Shown: positions 7,137-15,163 of the stretch, piece after piece | Layout: each line of letters opens with the position of its first letter | How positions within the stretch are numbered: position 1 is the stretch's first letter | Assembly (NCBI GenBank): GCA_964418645.1 | Contig: CAYQME010000044.1 | Coordinates: forward strand, 1 to 19,143 | DNA from: JAADHG01 sp964418645 | Lineage (GTDB): Bacteria; Bacteroidota; Bacteroidia; Flavobacteriales; Flavobacteriaceae | DNA: 19,143 nucleotides | Reading direction: 5' to 3' | Notes under the pieces: generated by a model | What the model was told of the DNA's origin: nothing | What the model saw: the letters and a program-made list of their open reading frames with translations, nothing else | Databases searched by the model: none | Translations under genes and position numbers: made by a program

Positions 7137-8141
7137 ATGGTAGAGGCAAAAAAATATACGTTTAAAGATTTTGCAAGCGATCAAGAAGTACGATGGTGTC
7201 CTGGTTGTGATGATTATGTAATATTAAGAGCCATGCAAAAAGCTTTGCCAGAAATGGGAATTAATAAAGAAGATGTTGTCTTTATTTCTGGAATTGGATG
7301 CTCCTCACGTTTTCCTTACTATATTGATTCTTATGGGATGCACAGTATTCATGGTAGAGCACCAGCAATAGCAAGCGGCGTTAAATTAGCCAATCCGGAT
7401 TTAAGTGTTTGGGTTATTACTGGAGATGGAGATTCTTTAGCAATTGGTGGGAATCATTTTATACATGTACTCCGAAGGAATCTTGATTTAAACATTATTC
7501 TATTTAATAATGAGATTTATGGTTTAACTAAAGGACAGTTTTCACCAACCTCTTTAATAGGACAAAAAACAAAAACTTCTCCTTATGGAAATACACAGCC
7601 TCCTTTTTCTCCTGGTGAGTTAGCTATAGGCGCTCAGGCACGATTTTTTGCTAGAATAGGAGGAAATACACCTAAAGAAATGACACAATTATTTATTGAT
7701 GCTGAAAAATTTAGAGGCACATCTTTGGTTGAGGTTTTACAAAATTGTCCAATTTTTAATGATGGGTGTTATACAAACATTACAGATAAAGCTGTACGAG
7801 CAGATAAGCAAATCCATTTAGAACACAATAAACCTATGATTTTTGGAAAAGAACGTGATAAAGGGTTAGTGTTAAATGGATTGAAATTAGAAGTTGTTAC
7901 TATCGGCGAAAATGGGATTTCTGAAAGCAACCTTTTAATTCATGATGCTAAAGAACCAGACTCTACGTTGCATTCCATGTTAGTTAGATTAGAATACCCA
8001 GTTGCAACAGGAATTATTAGAGCAGTTGAAGAATTAACTTTTGAAGAACGAGAAGAAGCAGTAACAAAAGAAGTAAAAGCTAATTCAAAATTTAGTAAAG
8101 TAGACGACTTGTTTTTCTCAGGTGAAACCTATGAAGTATAA
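7137..8141 (+). CDS. korB: 2-oxoacid:ferredoxin oxidoreductase beta subunit, TPP and [4Fe-4S] (KorB)
   Basis: A 334-residue catalytic partner of KorA. It binds the diphosphate of TPP and a single [4Fe-4S] cluster that hands electrons to ferredoxin. Cluster ligands are visible at C21 and C24 (RWCPGCDDY), C55 (GIGCSSRFPYY) and C204 (LQNCPIFNDG), the same spacing pattern as in two-subunit archaeal enzymes. The TPP/Mg motif is GDGDSLAIGGNH (from 96) with NNEIYGLTKGQFSPTS downstream. HSIHGRAPAIASGVK is also typical. There is no separate delta ferredoxin subunit, so the enzyme depends on an external ferredoxin, presumably the divergent fdx product. nuoA starts only 30 nt after the korB stop with no terminator, tying the oxidoreductase to complex I in one transcript. 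Confidence 0.94.
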   Translation: MVEAKKYTFKDFASDQEVRWCPGCDDYVILRAMQKALPEMGINKEDVVFISGIGCSSRFPYYIDSYGMHSIHGRAPAIASGVKLANPDLSVWVITGDGDSLAIGGNHFIHVLRRNLDLNIILFNNEIYGLTKGQFSPTSLIGQKTKTSPYGNTQPPFSPGELAIGAQARFFARIGGNTPKEMTQLFIDAEKFRGTSLVEVLQNCPIFNDGCYTNITDKAVRADKQIHLEHNKPMIFGKERDKGLVLNGLKLEVVTIGENGISESNLLIHDAKEPDSTLHSMLVRLEYPVATGIIRAVEELTFEEREEAVTKEVKANSKFSKVDDLFFSGETYEV

Positions 8142-8171
8142 ATTTCAAAACAGTAAATTTTAAATTAAGGA

Positions 8172-8522
8172 ATGGGATCTGAAGCTATCATTGTATTTTT
8201 ATTAGCAGGTATTGTTATGGTTGCTGGTGCAAATTTTATGTCGAATTTGATTTCGCCAAAATCAGACAATCCACAAAAACGTGAACCATACGAAAGTGGA
8301 ATGGTAACTAAAGGACCAACTTGGGTACAGTTTAAAGTAGGTTATTATTTGTTCGCTATCTTATTTTTGATTTTTGATGTTGAGGTTGCATTTTTAGTGC
8401 CATGGGCTGTAGTTTTTAAAGGGATAGGAGCTGTTGCTTTTATTGAAATATTTGTATTCCTAGTCATTTTAGGATTAGGATTAATGTACGCTTGGAAAAA
8501 AGGAGCTTTAAAATGGGAATAG
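8172..8522 (+). CDS. nuoA: Complex I subunit NuoA
   Basis: A 116-residue membrane subunit of complex I (ND3 type), part of the junction between the peripheral and membrane arms near the quinone site. Three membrane segments lie at about residues 4-24, 58-79 and 85-108. The long first loop carries the family signature REPYESGM, followed by PTWVQFKVGYYLFAILFLIFDVEVAFLVPW with the conserved acidic FDVE in the second helix. The loop has Ser where mitochondrial ND3 has Cys (YECG); E. coli NuoA also has Ser there, so this is normal. AAGGA directly abuts the ATG, too close for an optimal ribosome site. It follows korB by 30 nt and overlaps nuoB by 10 nt. Confidence 0.95.
   Translation: MGSEAIIVFLLAGIVMVAGANFMSNLISPKSDNPQKREPYESGMVTKGPTWVQFKVGYYLFAILFLIFDVEVAFLVPWAVVFKGIGAVAFIEIFVFLVILGLGLMYAWKKGALKWE
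8501..8505 (+). promoter_or_regulatory. Ribosome binding site that fixes the nuoB start
   Basis: AGGAG lies 7 nt upstream of the ATG at 8513, inside the end of nuoA. Clear Shine-Dalgarno sequences are uncommon in this window, and this one decides for the ATG at 8513 rather than an in-frame TTG at 8492 upstream of it. Confidence 0.7.
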
Positions 8523-9073
8523 AAAATGCAAATAAGATTCCGGAAGATTTCCCTGGAAAGGTAATTCCAGCTGGAAATGGGGCTAACATAATGGTAACTT
8601 CATTAGACAAAGTAATAAACTGGGGACGAGCAAATTCTTTGTGGTCATTGTATTTTGGCACCAGTTGTTGCGCTATAGAAATGATGCAAACAGGAGCGTC
8701 TCGTCATGATTATTCAAGATTTGGTTTTGAAGTTGCTAGACCTTCACCAAGACAAGCCGATTTAATTATTATAGCAGGTACCATTGTAAACAAAATGGCG
8801 CCTGTGTTAAGACGTTTATACGACCAAATGGCAGAACCAAAATATGTTATTGCTATGGGAGCATGTGCTATTTCTGGAGGGCCATTTTTTTACAATACAT
8901 ATTCCGTAGTAAAAGGAGCAGACCATGTTATTCCGGTAGATGTGTATGTCCCAGGTTGCCCACCTCGCCCTGAAGCATTATTGGAAGGAATGCTTATGCT
9001 TCAAGATAAAATTAAAACAGAGAACATGAAACATAAAGAAAATCCTGTAGAGGGATTTGACGAAGGTTTATAA
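8513..9073 (+). CDS. nuoB: Complex I subunit NuoB, carries cluster N2
   Basis: A 186-residue peripheral-arm subunit (20-kDa/PSST type) that binds the terminal [4Fe-4S] cluster N2, the direct electron donor to quinone. The ligands are all present: tandem C52-C53 in FGTSCCAIEMM, C118 in AMGACAISGG and C149 in YVPGCPPRPEALLEG. RHDYSRFGFEVARPSPRQADLIIIAGT is the usual core. The ATG at 8513 is chosen because of the AGGAG at 8501-8505; it overlaps the nuoA stop by 10 nt, suggesting translational coupling. With NuoC, NuoD and NuoI it forms the quinone-reducing module that here must receive electrons without NuoE, F and G. Confidence 0.96.
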   Translation: MGIENANKIPEDFPGKVIPAGNGANIMVTSLDKVINWGRANSLWSLYFGTSCCAIEMMQTGASRHDYSRFGFEVARPSPRQADLIIIAGTIVNKMAPVLRRLYDQMAEPKYVIAMGACAISGGPFFYNTYSVVKGADHVIPVDVYVPGCPPRPEALLEGMLMLQDKIKTENMKHKENPVEGFDEGL

Positions 9074-9082
9074 AACAATATT

Positions 9083-9649
9083 ATGACAAACGAAGCATTG
9101 CAAGATTTAATTGGTAGTTGGTTTCCAAATCCTGAAGCCAATAAAGTTTCTGAAGTTGAAGTTGTTGAAATGCCTGAAAATGATGAAGACTTTGAAGAAA
9201 ACCCAAAAACTCCTGAGCCAGTTAACCCTAGCCTTCTTGAGTTTACAGAAGAAGAATCTCAATTTTTAAATATTAGTGTTCTACCAGAGCATCTACATGC
9301 TTTAATGGGTCAGCTAAAAAATAACGAGCTTACTCGTTTTGATTATTTGTTTTGTTTATCAGGGGTTGATTGGGGAGAAGAATTAGGCGTAGTTTATCAC
9401 CTTGAATCTACTACTCACAGGCATAGCATTGTTGTAAAAGTTAAAATAAAAGACAGAGAAACTCCAAGCCTTGATTCGGTTTATGATATTTGGACTACTG
9501 CCGAATTTCATGAAAGGGAAGTATTCGATTTCTTCGGAATAAAATTCAATAATCATCCAAACTTAAAACGACTCTTTTTAACCGAAAATTGGGACGGTTA
9601 TCCATTACGAAAAGATTATGTAGATGAGATTAATATGGTAATCAAATAA
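9083..9649 (+). CDS. nuoC: Complex I subunit NuoC with acidic N-terminal insertion
   Basis: A 188-residue 30-kDa-type peripheral subunit that packs against NuoD and NuoB. The core runs from about residue 62 (ISVLPEHLHALMGQLKNN, RFDYLFCLSGVDW) to the signature EFHEREVFDFFGI (141-153) and the closing NHPNLKRLFLTENWDGYPLRKDY. Between a short N-terminal helix (4-14) and the core lies a stretch (24-60) with 14 Asp or Glu and a single Lys, probably a disordered or surface loop, not expected in the E. coli or Thermus proteins. It is separate from nuoD (not a NuoCD fusion), with 3 nt between the genes. It starts 9 nt after nuoB. Confidence 0.95.
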   Translation: MTNEALQDLIGSWFPNPEANKVSEVEVVEMPENDEDFEENPKTPEPVNPSLLEFTEEESQFLNISVLPEHLHALMGQLKNNELTRFDYLFCLSGVDWGEELGVVYHLESTTHRHSIVVKVKIKDRETPSLDSVYDIWTTAEFHEREVFDFFGIKFNNHPNLKRLFLTENWDGYPLRKDYVDEINMVIK

Positions 9650-9652
9650 ATA

Positions 9653-10777
9653 ATGGAACAAAGAACTACAATAGATAAAAATTTTAAAACTGAACCATAT
9701 CAAATTAATATGGGACCACAACACCCTGCAACACATGGTGTATTAAATTTACTATTAACTATTGATGGTGAGATTATAAAAAAAGTAGAACCAGATTTAG
9801 GATATATCCATCGTTCCATTGAAAAAATGTGTGAGCGTGATAGCTATCAGCAAATCGTTCATTTAACAGATCGGATGGATTATTTATCGTCTAATATAAA
9901 TAATGAAGCCGTTTGTTTAGCAGTTGAAAACGCTCTTGAGTTAGAAATTCCTGATCGTGTTAAAGTGATTAGAACTATTATAGGAGAACTAACAAGAATT
10001 GCTTCACATTGTTTGTGGTGGGGAGTTATGGGAATGGATGTTGGTGCATTGACCACTTATTTTTATGGGTTTAGAGACCGAGAAATGATTAATGATATTT
10101 TTGAAGAAACATGTGGAGCTCGTCTAACGATGAACTATAATGTTCCGGGAGGATTGATGTTTGATATTCATCCAAATTTTGTAAAACGTGTTAAAGATTT
10201 TGTTACTCATTTTAAAACAAAAATACCTGAGTATGATCGCCTTTTAACAGACAATGTAATCTTTCAGAAAAGAATGAAAGGTGTTGGAATTTTAACCAAA
10301 GAAGATGCAATTTCATTCGGAGCTTCTGGACCTGTGGCTCGAGGTTCTGGATATTCATGCGATGTTAGAAAACACCACCCATATAGTGCTTTGGACAAAG
10401 TAACCTTTAAAGAAGCTTTAAAAACTGAAGGTGATTCCTTGGCACGTTATGAGGTTAGAATTCAAGAATTATGGGAATCTTTATCAATAGTTGAACAACT
10501 GATAGATAATATTCCAGAAGGAGAATATAGAGTTACAACCAAAGCAGTCATAAAATTACCTAAGGGAGAATTTTATCAAAAAGCTGAAACAGCAAGAGGG
10601 GAATTTGGAGTTTATATTATAAGCACCGGAACTAAAAGTCCATATCGACTTAAATTCCGATCACCGGGATTTTCAAATTTATCATTATTAAACCATATTT
10701 CAGTTGGAGGTAAAATTGGAGATTTAGTAGCAACAATGGCAACATTAGATCTGGTAATTCCAGATATAGATAGATAA
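9653..10777 (+). CDS. nuoD: Complex I subunit NuoD, quinone-site 49-kDa subunit
   Basis: A 374-residue peripheral subunit that forms the quinone pocket with NuoB. Signatures: MGPQHPATHGVLNLLLTIDGE (from 20, with H24 and H28), DLGYIHRSIEKMCE, DRMDYLSSNINNEAVCLAVE, RTIIGELTRIASHCLWWG, and the C-terminal GDLVATMATLDLVIPDIDR. The CxxC pairs that hold Ni and Fe in related hydrogenases are absent, so this is a true complex I subunit and not an energy-converting hydrogenase. In the usual 14-gene order nuoE, nuoF and nuoG follow nuoD; here nuoH begins 9 nt after the stop with no gene remnant, so the NADH module was lost cleanly or never present. Confidence 0.96.
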   Translation: MEQRTTIDKNFKTEPYQINMGPQHPATHGVLNLLLTIDGEIIKKVEPDLGYIHRSIEKMCERDSYQQIVHLTDRMDYLSSNINNEAVCLAVENALELEIPDRVKVIRTIIGELTRIASHCLWWGVMGMDVGALTTYFYGFRDREMINDIFEETCGARLTMNYNVPGGLMFDIHPNFVKRVKDFVTHFKTKIPEYDRLLTDNVIFQKRMKGVGILTKEDAISFGASGPVARGSGYSCDVRKHHPYSALDKVTFKEALKTEGDSLARYEVRIQELWESLSIVEQLIDNIPEGEYRVTTKAVIKLPKGEFYQKAETARGEFGVYIISTGTKSPYRLKFRSPGFSNLSLLNHISVGGKIGDLVATMATLDLVIPDIDR

Positions 10778-10786
10778 AAAAAAGTA

Positions 10787-11851
10787 ATGAATATATCATT
10801 AAGTATAACAAAAAACATTCACGATTGGCTTTTTAGCATTATGCCAGAAGGTGTAGCTAACATTGTTGAAATGGTACTTATAGGATTAGTATATCTGGCT
10901 ATATTTGCGATTTTAGGATTGTTTTTAGTTTTACTTGAACGACGTATTGCTGCTTGGTTTCAATTACGAATTGGACCAAATAGAGTTGGTTTTCAAGGCT
11001 TATTGCAAACCATGGCTGATGCACTTAAACTTCTTTCAAAAGAATTAACAGGAACTGTTAAAGCCGATAAATTTTTATATAATTTGTCGCCATACTTTGT
11101 TATTATTTCTTCATTAATGGCATTGGCAGTTATTCCTTTTACTAAAGAGTTTCAAGCTTTCGATATTAATATTGGGATTTTCTTTTTAATTGCAGTTTCA
11201 TCTATTGGAGTTATAGGCATATTATTAGGAGGTTGGGCAAGTAATAATAAGTTTGCTTTAATTGGTGCTATGCGTAGTGGTGTGCAAACCATAAGTTATG
11301 AGTTATCTGTTGGATTATCTCTTTTAACAATGATTTTAATTACGGGATCACTACAACTTTCAGAGATTGTTGAAGTTCAAAAAAATGGGTGGCTCATTGT
11401 GCAAGGCCATATACCTGCAATAATAGCTTTTATGGTGTTTATAATATCGGGAACTGCCGAAACTAATAGAGCTCCATTTGATATGGTTGAAGCTGAATCG
11501 GAATTGGGTGCAGGATTTCATACGGAATATTCAGGAATGAAATTTGCCTATTTCTTTTTAGCCGAATTCATTAATATGTTTCTTATTGCAGGAATTGCTA
11601 CCACTATATTTTTTGGTGGTTGGTTGTCCCCTTTTGGAATTACAGAATCAATCCCTTGGTTAGGTGTATTTTGGTTTTTAGGTAAGACATTTATTCTTGT
11701 GTTTTTAATGATGTGGTTTAGATGGACCTTTCCACGATTAAGAGTAGATCAATTACTAACATTAGAATGGAAGTATTTGTTGCCAATCAATTTAGTGAAT
11801 ATTGTAATAATGGCTTTAATAGTTTGGCTTAACCTAACCATTAAGATTTAA
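10787..11851 (+). CDS. nuoH: Complex I subunit NuoH, membrane anchor of the Q-module
   Basis: A 354-residue ND1-type membrane protein, about eight helices, which carries the entrance of the quinone channel and links it to the proton-pumping arm. Family signatures: LERRIAAWFQLRIGPNRVG (49-68), LLSKELTGTVKADKF, GAMRSGVQTISYELSVGL, and ETNRAPFDMVEAESELGAG (from 225) followed by FHTEYSGMKFAYFFLAEF, the acidic loop facing the quinone site. RWTFPRLRVDQLLTLEWK closes the protein before the last helix. The length is normal. It starts 9 nt after nuoD, at the place where nuoEFG would otherwise be, and ends 5 nt before nuoI. Confidence 0.96.
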   Translation: MNISLSITKNIHDWLFSIMPEGVANIVEMVLIGLVYLAIFAILGLFLVLLERRIAAWFQLRIGPNRVGFQGLLQTMADALKLLSKELTGTVKADKFLYNLSPYFVIISSLMALAVIPFTKEFQAFDINIGIFFLIAVSSIGVIGILLGGWASNNKFALIGAMRSGVQTISYELSVGLSLLTMILITGSLQLSEIVEVQKNGWLIVQGHIPAIIAFMVFIISGTAETNRAPFDMVEAESELGAGFHTEYSGMKFAYFFLAEFINMFLIAGIATTIFFGGWLSPFGITESIPWLGVFWFLGKTFILVFLMMWFRWTFPRLRVDQLLTLEWKYLLPINLVNIVIMALIVWLNLTIKI

Positions 11852-11856
11852 AGAAC

Positions 11857-12333
11857 ATGAGTTATTTTTCAGACATATATAATGGTATTAAAACGCTCCT
11901 AACAGGCATGAGTGTTACAGGAAAATACTTTTTAACATCAAGAAAAGGGGCTATTACACAACAATACCCAGACAATAGAGCCACTTTAAAAATGTTCGAT
12001 CGGTTTCGAGGCGAAGTTATTATGCCACATAATGAAGATAATGAACACCGTTGTACTGGATGCCAAAAATGTGAAATTGCGTGCCCTAATGGTACTATTG
12101 AAATTATTTGGGATAGAGGCATTGACGAGAATACAGGCAAAAAGAAAAAGAAGATAGATAAGTTTGTTTACCATTTAAGCATGTGTACTATGTGCGGTTT
12201 GTGTATAGATGTTTGTCCTACAGATGCTATAAAATGGGGACAAAATTTTGAAAATTCTGTATTTGATAGAACAAAACTCACAAGAGTATTAAACGAACCA
12301 GGATCTAAATTGCAACATGGTGTAGAAGACTAA
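11857..12333 (+). CDS. nuoI: Complex I subunit NuoI, 2[4Fe-4S] subunit
   Basis: A 158-residue ferredoxin-like peripheral subunit holding clusters N6a and N6b, which feed N2 in NuoB. An N-terminal amphipathic stretch (1-28) leads into two motifs: CTGCQKCEIACPNG (C66, C69, C72, C76) and CTMCGLCIDVCPTDAI (C110, C113, C116, C120). In the absence of NuoG this subunit would be the exposed entry point for electrons. The linker between the two motifs has a run of five Lys (95-99) followed by IDK, which could favour docking of the acidic ferredoxin encoded at 4752-5102; that is inference. Spacing of 5 nt to nuoH and 4 nt to nuoJ shows tight cotranscription. Confidence 0.95.
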   Translation: MSYFSDIYNGIKTLLTGMSVTGKYFLTSRKGAITQQYPDNRATLKMFDRFRGEVIMPHNEDNEHRCTGCQKCEIACPNGTIEIIWDRGIDENTGKKKKKIDKFVYHLSMCTMCGLCIDVCPTDAIKWGQNFENSVFDRTKLTRVLNEPGSKLQHGVED

Positions 12334-12337
12334 AATT

Positions 12338-12862
12338 ATGGAAAGATATATATTTTACATTTTAGCATTAATTATGATTGTATCTGCAATTGCTTCGGTA
12401 AGTAGTCGCAAGATGTTACGATCGGTTATCTATTTGTTATTTGCTTTAGTTGGAGTAGCAGGTATTTTCTTTTTAATCGATTATAACTTTTTAGCAGCGG
12501 TTGAGCTTACGGTTTATGCAGGTGGAATTATAGTACTCATGATTTTTTCAGTGCTTCTTGTGCATCATATTGAAATGAAATTAGAAGTTGCAAAACCATC
12601 TAAACGGATACTTACAGGAATTGCTTGTGCTATTGGAGCTGGATTATTTATTGCAACTATATATGCCTATGATTTTAAGGCGGATGGAGTGGCTATAACT
12701 ACAACTACTGAAGAAATTGGAACGGGATTATTAAGTTATGAAGCTTACGGGTTTATTTTACCTTTTGAAGTTATTAGTGTATTGTTATTGGCAGCTATGA
12801 TAGGTGCAATCATTATAGCTAAAGGAAAAAAATTAGAATCTAATACTGAAGAAACAATATGA
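12338..12862 (+). CDS. nuoJ: Complex I subunit NuoJ
   Basis: A 174-residue ND6-type membrane subunit with five predicted helices. The third helix region AVELTVYAGGIIVLMIFSVLL (from about 53) is the family signature and contains the segment that forms the pi-bulge implicated in opening the proton path. FEVISVLLLAAMIGAIIIAKGKK forms the last helix and basic tail. A soluble loop (about 110-130, DFKADGVAITTTTEEIGTG) lies between helices 4 and 5. The stop overlaps the nuoK start as ATGA, indicating translational coupling. Confidence 0.93.
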   Translation: MERYIFYILALIMIVSAIASVSSRKMLRSVIYLLFALVGVAGIFFLIDYNFLAAVELTVYAGGIIVLMIFSVLLVHHIEMKLEVAKPSKRILTGIACAIGAGLFIATIYAYDFKADGVAITTTTEEIGTGLLSYEAYGFILPFEVISVLLLAAMIGAIIIAKGKKLESNTEETI

Positions 12863-13176
12863 TTGAAGGGATTAGCATATACGAAATACTAACACTCACG
12901 TCAATATTGTTCTTTATTGGTGTTTATGGTTTTATTACAAGAAAAAATTTGATATCTATTTTAATTTCTGTCGAATTGATTTTGAATGCATCTGTTGTGA
13001 ATTTTGTAGTCATCAATAAATATTTATATCCAGATATGTTACAAGGCGTTTATTTTTCAATCTTTATTATTGCTGTTGCCGCAGCCGAAACAGCATTAGC
13101 GGTTTCGATAATAATTAATTTGTATAGACAAATTAGTTCTGTAGAAGTTAAAGACACCGAAACAATGAAGTATTAA
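12859..13176 (+). CDS. nuoK: Complex I subunit NuoK
   Basis: A 105-residue ND4L-type membrane subunit with three helices. The two buried glutamates that carry protons across the membrane arm are visible: E39 in ISVELILNASVVNFVVI and E77 in IAVAAAETALAVSIIINLYR. Length and helix spacing are standard. Its ATG overlaps the nuoJ stop (ATGA), and nuoL follows after 11 nt. Confidence 0.95.
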   Translation: MIEGISIYEILTLTSILFFIGVYGFITRKNLISILISVELILNASVVNFVVINKYLYPDMLQGVYFSIFIIAVAAAETALAVSIIINLYRQISSVEVKDTETMKY

Positions 13177-13187
13177 TAATTTATAAT

Positions 13188-15104
13188 ATGAATTTTAACT
13201 ATACCATATTAATCCCATTAATTCCTCTAGCAGTATTTTTATTATTAGGGATTTTCAACAAAAAAATTAAACCAGCAGTTTCAGGATATATTGGTGTATT
13301 TGGATTATTGGTTTCGGCTACAATATCATTTTATGCAGCGTATCAATACTTTTTTGTAAGTGGTAAAGTAGATGGTGTTTATCAAACATTTGTGGATAAA
13401 ACTGTTTGGATGAACTTTACCGAAACCCTACATATTGATATGGGAATTTTGATAGACCCAATATCTGTGATGATGCTTCTTGTAGTATCAACGGTATCAT
13501 TAATGGTTCATATTTATAGTAGAGGCTATATGAAAGGCGATGAAGGCTATACCAAGTTTTTTGCTTTTTTATCGCTGTTTACATTCTCAATGTATGGATT
13601 AGTTTTAGCTACAAATCTATTCCAAATTTATATTTTCTGGGAATTGGTTGGTGTGTCGTCCTACCTATTAATTGGCTATTATTATACAAAACCATCAGCC
13701 GTAGCAGCAGCAAAAAAGGCATTTATAGTTACTCGTTTTGCCGATTTAGGATTCCTAATAGGGATTTTAATAATGAGTTATTATACAGGCACATTCGATT
13801 TTGAAACTTTAAACAATCCAGAGGGCAGTGCTATTTTAAATTGGGCATCAACATCATTTATGGGATTGTCTGCAATTACATGGGCATTGATTTTAATATT
13901 TATTGGAGGCGCAGGAAAATCAGCAATGTTGCCATTTCATATTTGGTTACCAGATGCCATGGAAGGACCAACACCAGTGTCAGCTTTAATTCATGCAGCA
14001 ACTATGGTGGTTGCTGGTATATATTTAGTAGCACGTTTATTCCCTATGTTTTATTTTGTTGAAAACGGATTTGCGTTAAATATTGTAGCTTATGTTGGCG
14101 CCATTTCAGCATTATTTGCAGCAATTATTGCCATTACTCAAACCGATATTAAACGAGTCTTAGCATTTTCAACCATGTCTCAATTAGGATATATGATGTT
14201 GGCTTTAGGGGTTTCTGGTTACGACGGTCATCATGGAGTTGGGTATATGGCATCTATGTTTCATTTGTTCACCCATGCCATGTTTAAAGCCTTATTATTT
14301 TTAGGTGCAGGCTCAGTAATTCATGCGGTACATAGTAATTATTTAAAAGATATGGGAGGTTTACGAAAGTATATGCCTATTACAAATATTACATTTTTAA
14401 TTGCAGCTTTAGCGATTGCAGGAGTACCTCCATTTGCAGGATTTTTTAGTAAGGATGAAATTTTAGTTGCTGCATATGAACATAATCAACTCATTTATTA
14501 TATAGGTGTGTTTGTAGCGGGATTAACAGCGTTTTATATTTTTAGGATTTATTTTGGAATATTTTGGGGCAAGGACAAAGCATATGAACACAAACCAAAA
14601 GAGTCACCTTTATCTATGATATTCCCTCTTCTATTTTTAGCGTTAATGAGTATTATTGGCGGCTTTGTTCCTTTTAGCAAATTTGTTACACCTGATAAAG
14701 TTGGATTTGAAGCACATTTAAATTATCCTTTGGCCGCCATAGCTGTGGCAGTTGGATTAGTAGGAATTATTCTCGCATGGGTATTTTATAAGAAAGAAAA
14801 CAGTCTAGCAGATAAATTTGCTAATGCATTTGGGCCTTTTTATAAATGGGCAAGTGATAAGTTTTATTTTGATGAAATTTATCTATTTGTTACAAAGAAA
14901 ATATTGTTTAAAAGAGTATCAGCACCAATCGCTTGGTTCGATAAAAAATATGTAGATGGCACAATGGAAGGCATTGGAAACAAAACGGTTTTAGCATCAG
15001 AGAAAATAAAAGGAGTGCAATCTGGAAAAGTACAAGATTATGCGTTTGCATTTGTTGGTGGAATAGTCGTATTAGCCATAGTGTTTATTTATTTGTGGAA
15101 CTAA
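13188..15104 (+). CDS. nuoL: Complex I subunit NuoL, antiporter-like with lateral helix
   Basis: A 638-residue distal proton-pumping subunit of the membrane arm, about sixteen helices. Antiporter-family features: the TM5 glutamate in IFWELVGVSSYLLIGYYY, the broken-helix lysine region GGAGKSAMLPFHIWLPDAMEGPTPVSALIHAATMVVAG, and FSTMSQLGYMMLALG with HLFTHAMFKALLFLGAGSVIH. The C-terminal part (about 545-638) contains the FDEIYLFVTKK and EGIGNKTVLASEKIKGVQSGKVQDYAFAF segments that form the lateral amphipathic helix and terminal helix. These distinguish NuoL from NuoM and NuoN. The full length indicates an intact pumping arm despite the missing NADH module. Confidence 0.96.
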   Translation: MNFNYTILIPLIPLAVFLLLGIFNKKIKPAVSGYIGVFGLLVSATISFYAAYQYFFVSGKVDGVYQTFVDKTVWMNFTETLHIDMGILIDPISVMMLLVVSTVSLMVHIYSRGYMKGDEGYTKFFAFLSLFTFSMYGLVLATNLFQIYIFWELVGVSSYLLIGYYYTKPSAVAAAKKAFIVTRFADLGFLIGILIMSYYTGTFDFETLNNPEGSAILNWASTSFMGLSAITWALILIFIGGAGKSAMLPFHIWLPDAMEGPTPVSALIHAATMVVAGIYLVARLFPMFYFVENGFALNIVAYVGAISALFAAIIAITQTDIKRVLAFSTMSQLGYMMLALGVSGYDGHHGVGYMASMFHLFTHAMFKALLFLGAGSVIHAVHSNYLKDMGGLRKYMPITNITFLIAALAIAGVPPFAGFFSKDEILVAAYEHNQLIYYIGVFVAGLTAFYIFRIYFGIFWGKDKAYEHKPKESPLSMIFPLLFLALMSIIGGFVPFSKFVTPDKVGFEAHLNYPLAAIAVAVGLVGIILAWVFYKKENSLADKFANAFGPFYKWASDKFYFDEIYLFVTKKILFKRVSAPIAWFDKKYVDGTMEGIGNKTVLASEKIKGVQSGKVQDYAFAFVGGIVVLAIVFIYLWN

Positions 15105-15163
15105 TTAAATGGAATTATGAAAATTGGATTTTGGAATTTGTTTTTTGAAGATTTATAAAGATT

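Noticed and set aside
8280..8300. Loss of the conserved loop Cys in NuoA (YESG rather than YECG)
   Set aside because: Ser at this position is also found in E. coli NuoA, so it is normal variation and not a defect.
8492..8512. Longer NuoB from a TTG at 8492
   Set aside because: The ATG at 8513 has AGGAG 7 nt upstream and gives a normal N-terminus; the TTG has no ribosome site at the right place.
10778..10786. A remnant or fusion of nuoE, nuoF or nuoG between nuoD and nuoH
   Set aside because: Only 9 nt separate the two genes, both neighbours have normal lengths, and no NADH, FMN or [2Fe-2S] motif is seen elsewhere in the window.
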